From the NCBI RefSeq assembly GCF_008728515.1, contig NC_044981.1, positions 113,451,702 through 113,515,701 on the forward strand: a stretch of DNA of 64,000 bases. Direction: 5' to 3'. Source of the stretch: Papio anubis (taxonomy: Eukaryota > Chordata > Mammalia > Primates > Cercopithecidae). Both the position numbers and the translations under genes were made by a program. Shown here one piece after another: positions 11,746 to 22,460 of this stretch; the first letter of the stretch is position 1, and every line of letters starts with the position of its first letter. A model generated the notes under the pieces. It was given only the letters and a program-made list of their open reading frames with translations, was not told where the DNA came from and searched no databases.

Positions 11746-12757
11746 AAAAAAATTTTTTTATAAATAAAAAATATATTTTCTTAAATATAAAAATTGAGGA
11801 AAAATGATCTTTAAAAAAACAGTTTTCTCACTGGCTGCCTGGATATAAAGTCAGTGCTGTTGGGGGAGCACAGTGGGATTGAGACTGGCCTTTTTGGCTG
11901 CATAGGAGCTGAGTGAGGCCTGTCACTGCCAGCTTTCCACCACTTCCCTGGCAACCTATATGATGCAGCAGAAGCAGCCATAATCCCCCAGGGGACATAA
12001 CTCTGTCAGCTGTAGAAAAACACCCTCATCCCCTATAACAGCCACAGCAAGCCTTGCCCAAGAAGAGTCTGAGCTCAGACATGCCTAACACTGCCCCCAC
12101 CTGATGGTCTTTCTCTACCTGCCGTGGTAGCCAAAGACAAAAGACGTTATCTCTTCGAAGCTCTGTGGCTTCATCTATTACCTGGCCAACCTATGGCAAG
12201 CTTGTATCCTCCCTGTACTACCACAGCTGATGCTCTCTTGAAAGCGCCACCTCCTGGCTGGAGGCCAATCAACACAAACCATTGCAGCAACTCATAAAAG
12301 AACAGCCTTGTCCCAAGAAAGGAGAAAACAGCTAACTCCACTGCCTGTAATATTCTGGATAACTAGAGGTCCTGAGTCTGTCTACATGACAACTTTACTG
12401 CCAGGACAATCAGTATTAGAGAAAAACAGCACACTAAACAAAACTACAACCAAGGTCCCACACAAAGTCCACCTCACTCCTCTGCTACCTCCAATGGAAC
12501 AGGTGCTGGTATCCACCTGAAGATGGATCACATCACAGGACTCTTTGCAGACACTCCTCAGTACCAGCCCAGAGCCTGGTAGCTCCACTGGGTGGCTAGT
12601 ATCGGAAGAGAAATAACAATCACTGCAGTCTGGCTCTTAGGAAGCCCCATCCCTAGAGGAAGGGGAGAGTGCCACATCAAGGGAACACTTGTGGGGCAAA
12701 AGAAAATGAACAGCACCCCTTGAGCTCCAGATCTTTTCTCTGACATAGTCTACCCAT

Positions 12758-13758
12758 ATGAGAAGGAACCAGAAAAACAATTTTGGTAATATGACAAAAC
12801 AAGATTCTATTATGCCCCCAAAAGATCACACTAGCTCACCAGCAATGAATCCAAAACAATAAGAAATATCTAAATTGCCAGCAAAAGAATTCAGAAGGTC
12901 AATTATTAAGCGAATCAAGGAAGCATCAGAGAAAGATGAATACCAACTTAAAGAAATTTAAAAAATGTTACAGGATATGGACGGAAAAATCTCCAGAGAA
13001 GTAGATAGCATAAATAAAAAGTAATCACAACTTCTGGAAATGAAGGATACTCTAAGAGAAATGTAAAATACACTGAAAAGCCTCAATAATAGAATCAAAC
13101 AAATAGAAGAAAAAACTTCAGAGCTCAAAGACAAGGCTTTCAAAGTAACCCAATCAGACAAAGACAAATAAAACAGAATCAAAATAATGAACAAAGCCAC
13201 TAAGAAGTTTGGGATTCAGTTAAACAACCAAACCTAAGAATAATTGATGTTCCTGAGGAAGAAGATAAATCTAAAAGTTTGGAAAACATATTTGAAGGAA
13301 TAATCGAGGAAAACTTCCCTGGCCTTGGTAGGGATTTAGACATCCAAATACAAGAAGCTCAAAGAACACCCGGGATACTCATCACAAAAAGATCTTTGCC
13401 TAGGCATATAGTCATCAAGTTACCTAAAGTCAAGAAGAAGGAAAGAATCTTAAGAACTGTGAGGCAAAAGCATCAGGTAACCTATCAAGGAAAATGTATC
13501 AGATTAACAACAGGTTTCTCAGCAGAGACCCTATAAGCTAGACGGGATTGGGGTCTTATCTTTAGCCTCCTTAAACAAAACAATTATCAGCCAAGAATTT
13601 TGTATCCAGCGAAACTAAGCTTCATAAACAAAGGAAAGAAATAGTTTATTTCAGACAAACAATTGCTGAGAGAATTTGCCACTACTGAACCAGCACTATC
13701 AGAACTGAAAACAGGAGCTCTAAATCTTGAAACAAAACCTCAAAATATACCAAAATAG
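12758..13758 (+). pseudogene. L1 ORF1 remnant (RNA-binding chaperone protein)
   Basis: In an intact L1 this ORF encodes the trimeric coiled-coil RNA-binding protein of the L1 ribonucleoprotein. The ATG at 12758 opens the expected frame, but a TAA at 12860-12862 ends it after 34 codons. Further stops and at least one frameshift follow, because the family stop at 13756-13758 is in a different frame from the start. The longest open piece, 13279-13536 (85 codons), covers part of the RNA-recognition region and the start of the C-terminal domain; basic runs such as PKVKKKER are visible. The region before it is Lys/Glu-rich, as expected for the coiled coil. Non-functional. Confidence 0.85.
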
Positions 13759-16370
13759 AAACTTCTTAGAGCATAAATCTCACAAGACCTATAAAACAAT
13801 AAGGCAACAACTAGCATGATGAATAGAATAGTACCTCACATCTCAATACTAATGCTGAATGCAAATGGCCTAAATGCTCCACTTAAAAAATACAGCATGG
13901 CAGAATGGATAAGAATTCACCAACCAAGTGTCTGCTGCCTTTAAGAGACTCATCTAACATAAGGACTCACATAAACTTAAGGTAAAGGGGTGGGGAAAGA
14001 TATTCCATATAAATGGACACCAAAAACAAGCAGGAGTAGCTATTACTATATCAGACAAAACAGACATTAAAGCAACAGCAGTTAAAAAAGACAAAGAGGG
14101 ACATTATATTACAATCCTAAATATATATGCAGCTAACATTGGAGCTCCCAGATTTATTGAACAAGTACTACTAGACCTAAGAAATGAGATAGATGGCAAT
14201 ACAATAATAGTGGGGGACTCCAATACTCCACTGATAGTACTAGACACATCATCAACATAGAAAGTCAACAAAGAAACAATAGTCTTAAACTATACCCTAG
14301 AACAAACTGACTTAACAGATATTTATAGAACATTCTACCTAACAACTGCAGAATATACATTCTATTCATCAGCACATGGTACATTCTGTAAAGTAGACCA
14401 TATAACAGGCCACAAAACAAGCCTCAATAAATTTAAGAAAATTGAAATTGTATCAAAGATTCTCTCAGACGACAGTGGAATAAAATTGGAAATCAACTCA
14501 AAAAGGAACCCTCAAAACCATGCAAATCCAAGCAAATTAAATAACCTGCTTCTGAATAATTGTAGGGTCAACAATGAAATCAAGATGGAAATTAAATAAT
14601 TACTTGAATGGGATGACAATAATGACACAACCTATCAATACAGCAGAAGTGGTGCTAAGAGGAAAGTTCTCTGGGATACAGCAAAAGTGGTGCTAAGGGG
14701 AAAGTTCATAGTATTAAATGCCTACATCAGAAACGTCTGAAAGAGCAAAATAAACAATCTAAGGAACAATCTAAATTCCTCATGGAACTGGAGAAGCAAG
14801 AACAACCCAAACCCAAACCCAGCAGAAGAAGAAAAAATAACTAAGATCAGAGCATAACTAAATGAAATTGAAAGAAAAAAATACAAAAGACAAATGAAAC
14901 AAAAAGCTGGTTCTTTGAAAAGATAAACAAAATTGATAGACCATTAGTGAGACTAAGAAAAGAAGAGAGAAGATTCAAATAAGCTCAATTAGAAATGAAA
15001 CAGGAGATATTACAACCAATGCCACAGAAATACAAGAGATTATTCAAGGCCACTATGAACACCTTACATAAACAAACTAGAAAACCTAGAGGAGATGGAT
15101 AAATTCCTGGAAATACACCGCCCTCCTAGATTAAACTAGGAAGAAATAGAAACTCTGAACAGACCAATAACGAGCAATAAGACTGATATGGAAATAAAAT
15201 AATTGGCAACAAAAACAAAAGTCCAGGACCAGATGGATTCATAGCTGAATTTTATCAGTCATTCAAAGAAGAATTGGTACCAATTCTGTTGATACTATTC
15301 CAAAACTTAGAGAAAAAGGATCCTCCCTAAACCATTCTATAAGCCAGTACCACTCTAATACCAAAACCAGGAAAGGACATAACAGCAACAACAACAAAAA
15401 AGAAAACTACAGACCAATATTGCTGATTAATACAGATGCATAAATCCTCAACAAAATACCAGCTAACTGAATCCAACAGCATATCGAAAAGATAATGCAC
15501 CATGATCAAATGGGGGTTTCATACCAGGGATGCAGGGATGGTTTAACATATGCAAGTCAATAAATGTGATACAACACAGAAACAGAATTAAAAACAAAAA
15601 TCAAATGATTGCCTCAATAGTGGCAGAAAAAGCATTTGGCAAAATTCAGCATCCCTTTATTAAAGCCCTCAGCAAAATCAGCATAGAAGGAACACACCTT
15701 AAGGTAATAAAAGCCATTTATGACAAACACAGTGAGCATTATACTGAATGGGGAAAAGTTTAAAGCATTCCCCTTGAGACCTAGAGCAAGACAAGGATGC
15801 CCACTTTTACCACTTCTCTTGAACATAGTACTGGGAGTCCTAGCCAGAATAATTAGACAAGAGAATGAAATAAAAGGTCATCCAAATAAGTAAAGAGGAA
15901 ATCAAACTGTCACTGTTCACCGAGGATATGGTCATACAACTAGAAAACCCTGAAGACTTATCCAAAAAGCTCCTAGAACTGATAAATGAATTCAGTAAAG
16001 TTTCAGGATACAAAATCAATGCACACAAATCAGTGGCCTTGCTATACACCAACAGCAACCAAACTGAGAATCAAATCAAGAACTCAATCACTTTTACAAT
16101 AGCTGCAAGATAAAATAAAATAAAAATAAAATACTTTGGAATATACCTAACCAAGGAGGCGAAAGACCTCTACAAGGAAAACTACAAAACACTGCTGAAA
16201 GAAATCACAAATGGCACAAACAAGTGGAAACACATCCTATGCCCATAGATGGGTAGAAAATGTGAAAATGACCATACTGCCCAAAGCAATCTACAAAATC
16301 AATGCAGTTCCCATCAAAATACCATCATCATCCTTCACAGAAGTAGGAAAAAAAAATTCTAAAATTCATA

Positions 16371-16858
16371 TGTTCCAGGGTCCGTCCCATGGAACCTAGC
16401 TGCACAACGGATGAATAACATACTCAGACAACGATATTCAGTGAAAGAGTGGGCTAGGGGACCAGACCGCTGACCAAAAGAGTCCTAGTAGCTGCTGCCC
16501 TGACTAGCTGGCCCTGCCAGCATTTATTCAGCACACATTAAATGACAAAGGTTTTGAGTCAACACCACTAGAGGGTAATTAACCTGGTTGCCCTCCCCCC
16601 AAGAGAGCCATCCTGCCTGCAAATGATCGATCAAAGGTTAGTTTTAGGATCACATGAGTAAACAAGTTATTTAGATAAACTCCTTTACGTTCTTTTGTAT
16701 CTACTTTAAGCTATTTACTTAAGGTAAGGATTAGGCTGCCTTCAACCAGATCTGTTACTGAAGCTTATGCAACCCTCCCGGCCTTCCAAGAAGGTTTGTA
16801 TCTATTACTTATAACTATCTTTAAAATTTTCTCCGACCAGCCTGACTGAACTCCCACA
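16371..16858 (-). mobile_element. Solo retroviral LTR inside L1 ORF2
   Basis: A 488-bp block foreign to L1 begins TG and ends CA, and is bracketed by a 4-bp duplication CATA (16367-16370 and 16859-16862). Removing it restores continuous L1 sequence. Read on the minus strand it starts TGTGGGAG, carries a polyadenylation signal AATAAA (plus-strand TTTATT at 16523-16528) about two thirds along, and ends GGAACA, which is why I orient it minus. No internal viral genes are present. The 4-bp duplication favours a class I (gamma-like) origin, but I cannot name the subfamily. Confidence 0.85.
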
Positions 16859-17573
16859 CATATGGAACCAAAAAAGAGCCCACATAGCCAATTCAAGAAT
16901 AAGCAAAAAGAATAAATCTGTGGGCATCACATTACCTGACTTCAAACTATACTACAAGGCAATAGTCACCAAAACAGCATGGTAATGTCATAAAAATAGG
17001 CACATAGACCAATGGAATAGAAGAGAGAACCCAGAAATAAAGCCAAATACTTATAGCCAGCTGATCTTTGACAAAGCAAGCAAAAACATAAAGTGGGGAA
17101 AGGGCACCCTATTCAGCAAATGGTGCTGGGATAATTGGCAAGTCACATGTAGGAGAATGAAACTGGATTCTCATCTCTTACTTTGTCTGAAAATCAACTC
17201 AAGGTGGATCAAAGACTTAAATCTAAGACCTGAAACCATAAAAATTCTAGAAGATAACATTAAAAAACCCTTCTAGATACTGGCTTTAGCAAAGGCCTTG
17301 GGCCAAGAACCCAAAAGCAAATGCAACCAAAACAAAGATAAATACTTGGGACTTAATTAAACTAAAAATCTTCTGCACAGCAAAAGAAATAATCAGAAGA
17401 GTAAACAGACAATCCACAAAGTGTGAGAAAATCTTCACAAACTATGCATCTGACAAAGGACTAATATCCAGAATCTACAAGGAACTCAAACAAATCAGCA
17501 AGAAAAAAAGAAATAATCTCATCAAAAAGTGGGCTAAAGAAAGGAATAGACAGTGCTCAAAAGAAGATACACA

Positions 17574-17884
17574 GGCCAGGGGCAGTGGCTCACGCCTGTA
17601 ATCCCAGCACTTTGGGAGCCTGAGGCAGGCAGATCACAAGGTCAGGAGATCGAGACCATCCTGGCTAACACGGTGAAACCCCGTCTCTACTAAAAATCCA
17701 AAAAAAATTAGCTGGGTGTGGTGCAGGTGCCTGTAGTCCCAGCTACTCGGGAAGCTGAGGCAGGAGAATGGTGTGAACCTGGGAGGCAGAGCTTGTAGTG
17801 AGCCGGCCACTGCACTCCAGCCTGGGCATCAGAGCGAGACTCTGTTTCCAAAAAAAAATAAATAAATAAAATAAATATATATAT
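17574..17884 (+). mobile_element. Alu (S/Y type) inside L1 ORF2
   Basis: Starts GGCCAGGGGCAGTGGCTC, has both arms with the GGTCAGGAGATCGAGACCAT segment typical of younger Alus, and ends in an A/TAAA/TA-rich tail. The L1 text is AAGAAGATACACA before and GATGGCCGACAAACACATG after, so the insertion falls inside ORF2 near its C-terminal part. The TSD is obscured by the AT-rich tail. Confidence 0.95.
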
Positions 17885-18766
17885 AAAGATGGCCGACAAA
17901 CACATGAAAAAATGCTCAACATCACTAATTATCAGGGAAATGTCAATCAAAACCACAATGAGATACCACCTTACTCTTGCAAGAATGGCCCTAATTGAAA
18001 AATAATAGATGTTGGAGTGGATGAGGTGAAAAGGGAACACTTTTACATTGCTGGTGAGAATGTAAACTAGTACAACCACTATGGAAAACAGTGTGGAGAT
18101 TCCTTACAGGACTAAGAGTAGATCTATTATTTGATCAACAGTCTCACTACTGGGTATCTACCCAGAGCAAAAGAAGTCATTATATGAAAAAGACACTTGC
18201 ACACACATGTTTATAGCAACACAATTTTCAATTGCAAAAATATGGAACCAGCTCAAATGCCTATCAATCAACCAGTGGATAAGGAAAATGTGCTATATAT
18301 ACACCGTGAAATACTATACAGCCATAAAAAGGAATGAAATAATGGCATTTGCCACAACCTGGGTGGAATTGGAGACCATATGTTAAGTGAAGTAATCAGG
18401 AATGGAAAACCAAACATTGTATGTTCTCAGTTGTGAGTGGGAGCTAAGCTGTGAGAACACAAAGGCATAAGAATGATACAATGGACTTTGAGGATGTAAG
18501 GACGGGGAGGGGCGAGGGATAAAATACTACACACTGGGTACAGTGTACACTGCTTGGGTGAGGGGTACAACAAAGTTTCAGAAATCACCACTAAAGAACT
18601 TATCCATGTAACCAAACATCACCTATTCCCCAAAAACCTATCAAAAACAAAAACAAAAACAAAACACAAGTGGAAAGTGGGGAAAAACTTTGATTGGTGA
18701 AGACCTTTCAGGTTTTTTGTTTTTTTTTTTTTTGTCTAAAAAAAACCTTTATTTTGCCCTTATTTG

Positions 18767-19041
18767 TTATTATTATTATTTTTATTATTTTTTAGACTGG
18801 ATCTGGCTCTGTCACCCAGTCTGAAGTACAGTGGCACAATCTTGGCTCACTGCAACCTCTGCCTCCTGGGCTCAAACAATCCTTCCACCTCAGCCTCCTG
18901 AGTAGTTGGGACTATATGCAGCACTACAGTTCTCAGTGGCTTTTTATTTTTTGTAGATGGTTTTGCCATGTTGTCCAGGCTGGTCTTGAACTCCTGGCTC
19001 AAACAATCTGCTTGCTTTGGCCTCCCAAAGTACTGGGATTA
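18767..19041 (-). mobile_element. Old Alu (J-like), first part, split by an L1
   Basis: A TTATTATT-type tail, then an Alu in reverse complement with J-like diagnostic text (GGGCTCAAACAATCC; AGTAGTTGGGACTA). It stops at GGGATTA (19041). The remaining 26 bp (CAGGCATGAGCC...CTGGCC) resume at 22422 after the L1PA insertion. Near-duplicates TGCCCTTATTTG (18755-18766) and TGCCCTCATTTTG (22448-22460) look like the decayed TSD of the Alu itself. Confidence 0.92.
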
Positions 19042-22000
19042 AATGCACAAGAACAGAAATTATCACAAACTGTCTCTCAGACCACAGTGCAATCAAACTA
19101 GAACTCAGGACTAAGAAACCTGGACCAAAACCAAGCCAACTACATGGAAACTGAACAACCTGCTCCTGAATGACTACTGGGCACATAAATCTAAATGAAG
19201 GCAGAAATAAAGATGTTCTTTTGAACAATGAGAACAAAAGATACAACATACCAAAAATCTCTGGGACACATTTAAAGCAGTGCAGAGGGAAATTTATATA
19301 TGACTAAATGCCCACAAGAGAAAGCATAGAAAGATCTAAAAAATTGACTCTAACATCGCAATTGGTGAACTAGAGAAGCAAGAGCAAACATTCAAAGCTA
19401 GCAGAAGGCAAGAAATAACTATGATCAGAGCAGAACTGAAGGATAGAGACACAAAACCCTCCAAAAATCAATAATCCAGGAGTTGGTTTTTGAAAAGATC
19501 AACAAAATTGACAGACCACTAGCAAGACTAATAAAGAAGAAAAGAGAGAAGAATCAAATGGACTAATTAAAACATGGGATAATCACCACCACCCTACAGA
19601 AATACAAACTACCAATCAGAGAATATTATAAACACCTCTATGCAAATAAACTGGTACCTGAAGAAATGATAATTTCCTGGACACTTACACCTTCCAAGAC
19701 TAAACCAGGAAGAAGTTGAATCCCTGAATAGACCAATAGCAGGCTCTGAAATTGAGGCACACCACAGCCTACCGAACCAAAAAGTCCAGGACCAGATGAT
19801 TCACAGCTGAATTCCCACCAAAGGTACAAGGAGGAGTTGGTACCATTCCTTCCTGAAACTATTCCAACTGAATGAAAGAGGGAATCCTCCCAACTCATTT
19901 TATGAGGCCAATTATCCTGATACCAAAGCCTGGCAGAGACACAACAAAAAAGAGAATTTTAATCAATATCCCTTGATGAACATCACCGATGCAAAAATCC
20001 TCAATAAAATACTGGCAAAACCAGATTCAGTAACACATCAAAGCTTATCCACTATGATCAAGTGGGCTTCATCCTGATGCAAGGCTGGTTCAACATTCGC
20101 GAAATCAATAAACATAATCCAGCATATAAACAGAACCAAAGACAAGAACCACATGATTATCTCAATAGATGCAGAAAAGGCTTGACAAATTCAACAGTCT
20201 TCATGCTAAAAACGCCACAAATCTCGGCATTGATGGAACGCATCTCAAAATAATAAGAGCTATTTATGACAAAACCCACAGCCAATATCATACTGAATGG
20301 GCAAAAACTGGAAAAATTCCTTTGAAAAACTGGCATTAAGACAGGGATGCCTCTCTCACCACTCCTATTCAACATATAGTGTTGAAGTTCTGGCTAGGCA
20401 ATCAGGCAAGAGAAAGAAATCAAGGGTATTCAGTTAGAAAAGAAGAGGTCAAATTGTCCCTCTTGCAGATGACATAATTGTATATTTAGAAACCCCATTG
20501 TTCAGCCCAAAATCTCTAAGCTTAGGGGATTAGGGCAACTTCAGCAAAGTCTCAGGATACAAAATTAATGTGCAAAAATCACAAGCATTCCCATACACCA
20601 AAGTAACAGACAAACAGAGAGCCAAATCATGAATGAACTTCCATTCACAATTGCTTCAAAGACACAAATAATTTTAGGAATCCAACTTACAAGGATGTAA
20701 AGGACCTCTTCAAGGAGAACTACAAACCACTGCTCAGTGAAATAAAGAGGACACAAACAAATGGAAGAACATACCATGCTCATGGATAGAAGAATCATTA
20801 ATGTGAAAATGGCCATACTGCCCAAGGCAATTTATAGATTCAATGCTATCCCCATTGGAAAGCTACCAATGAGTTTCTTCACAGAACTGAAAACTGCTGA
20901 AGTTCATGTATGGAACCAAAGAGCCCGAGACTTCAAGACAATCCTAAGTCAAAAGAACAAAGTTGAGGCATCACGCCACCTGACTTCAAACTATACTACA
21001 AGGCTAAGGCAACCAAACAGCATGGTACTGGTACCAAACAGAGATATAGACCAATGGAACAGAACAGAGTCTCGTAATACCACATCTACAGCCATCGACT
21101 TTGACAACCTGAGAGAAACAAGAATGGGGAAAGGATTCCTATTTAATAAATGGTGCTGGGAAAAACTACAGCCATAAGTAGAAAGCTGAAAACTGATCCT
21201 TCCTTACTCCTCATATGAAAATTCAATTCAAGATGGATTAGAGACTTAATGCAGCCAGACCCACACCATAAAAGTCCTGAGGAAAACCAGGTAATACCAT
21301 TCAGGACATAGGCATGGGCAAAGACTTCATGTCTAAAACACCAAAAGCAACAGCAGCAAAGCCAAAATTGGACAAATGGGATCTAATTAAACTAAAGAGC
21401 TTCTGCAACAGCAAAAGAAACTACCATCAGAGTGAACAGGCAACCTACAGAGAATGGGAGAAAATTCTGTAAATCTACTCATCTCACGTTAGGGCAATAA
21501 TATCCAGAACCCAAAGAACTCAAACAAATTTACAAGAAACCAAACAACCCCATCAAAAGGGCAAAGGATATGAACAGACATTTCAAAAGAGGACATTCAT
21601 ACAGCCAACAGACACATGAAAAATGCTCATCATCACTGGCCATCAGATAGAAATGCAAATCAAAACCAATAATGAGATACCATCTCACACCAGTTAGAAA
21701 GCGTATTTATCATTCAAGTTTGTGGAGCCCACAGGTGCTGGAGAGACGTGAGAAATAGGAACACTTTTACACTGCCAGGACGGCACCGTTCAACCACGGT
21801 GGAAAACAGCATGGCCATTCCTCAAGGACTAGAACTAGATGTACCAAGATGACTCCAGCCATCCGCCATTTCGGGTATATGAATTTCAAGGATTTTATAA
21901 ATTCTCATGCTGCTCTTAAAGACACATGCAATAATGTGATGTTTTATTGCAGCACTCATTCACAAATAGCAAGACTTTGGAACTAAACCAAACAGTCCAT

Positions 22001-22170
22001 CAGTGACAGACTGGATTAAGAAAATGTGGTACATATACACCATGGAATATGCTTACAAAAAGATGAGTCAGTCCAGATTACGGATGCAGTTGAAACCATC
22101 ATTCTTAGCAAACTATCAGAAGAACAGAAAACCAAACACCACATGTTCTCACCATGGGAACTGAACAATG
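19042..22170 (+). pseudogene. L1PA ORF2 remnant, heavily frameshifted
   Basis: Covers the end of the endonuclease through the C-terminus of ORF2. Open pieces are short: 20062-20253 (start of reverse transcriptase), 20761-21177 (138 codons, after the catalytic region) and 22026-22295 (C-terminal end). At the reverse transcriptase catalytic motif (about 20458-20473) a one-base deletion shifts the frame just before the Ala-Asp-Asp codons. Non-functional. Confidence 0.85.
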
Positions 22171-22406
22171 AGATCACTTGGACTCGAAGGGGAACATCAC
22201 ACACCGGGGCTCATCATGGGAGGTGTGAGGTGAGGGATTCACTGGGGCTGGCACCTGATGCAATGACGAGCTGGATGGGTGTGCTGACGAGTTGATGGGT
22301 GCAGCAGACAATCAAATACGGGCGTAATGTAAGGAGGCATAACAAACCTGCACTATATGTACCCCTGCAATGAAGTATAATGAATAAAATACATTAAAAA
22401 AAAAGA
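19042..22406 (+). mobile_element. 5'-truncated L1PA inserted into an Alu
   Basis: About 3.36 kb of L1 beginning within the ORF2 endonuclease region and ending in an A-rich tail (22395-22406). It is flanked by a perfect 15-bp TSD AAAGTACTGGGATTA (19027-19041 and 22407-22421), which is itself Alu sequence. The copy carries many one- to few-base deletions and insertions relative to the L1PA copy at 59324-60690. Confidence 0.95.
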
Positions 22407-22421
22407 AAAGTACTGGGATTA

Positions 22422-22447
22422 CAGGCATGAGCCACCACACCTGGCCA
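22422..22447 (-). mobile_element. Old Alu (J-like), second part
   Basis: The 5' end of the Alu whose main part lies at 18767-19041 (CAGGCATGAGCCACCACACC). Together with the 15-bp duplication it completes the Alu across the L1PA insertion. Confidence 0.9.
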
Positions 22448-22460
22448 TGCCCTCATTTTG

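Larger units (their letters stand above)
13819..18447 (+). pseudogene. L1 ORF2 remnant (endonuclease / reverse transcriptase)
   Basis: ORF2 normally encodes an N-terminal apurinic-type endonuclease, a reverse transcriptase and a Cys-rich C-terminus. The ATG at 13819 starts the expected frame and the first stop, TAA at 13942-13944, comes after 41 codons. Endonuclease landmarks survive (GDSNTP-like block near 14213-14230; KVDHI near 14390-14406). The reverse transcriptase metal-binding FADD is changed to FTED at 15916-15927. Open pieces at 15530-15763, 15928-16113 and 16211-16399 belong to the reverse transcriptase. The frame is cut by a solo LTR (16371-16858) and an Alu (17574-17884), then resumes to the family stop at 18445-18447. 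Dead copy. Confidence 0.87.
11862..18665 (+). mobile_element. Near full-length L1 (L1PB/L1MA-like), interrupted
   Basis: In order: GC-richer 5'UTR (about 11862-12757), broken ORF1, broken ORF2, and a 3'UTR ending in a (CAAAAA)n-like tail at about 18640-18665. The 3'UTR text (CCACTAAAGAACTTATCCAT, then GTAACCAAACATCACC) is of L1PB/L1MA type rather than L1PA. Removing the solo LTR (488 bp) and the Alu (about 311 bp) leaves about 6.0 kb, the usual full L1 length. I did not find a convincing TSD, so the exact ends are approximate. It cannot move on its own, since both ORFs have stops and frameshifts. Confidence 0.88.

Noticed and set aside
15530..15763. Functional reverse transcriptase domain
   Set aside because: Only 77 codons are open, the catalytic motif downstream is altered, and the L1 is broken throughout.
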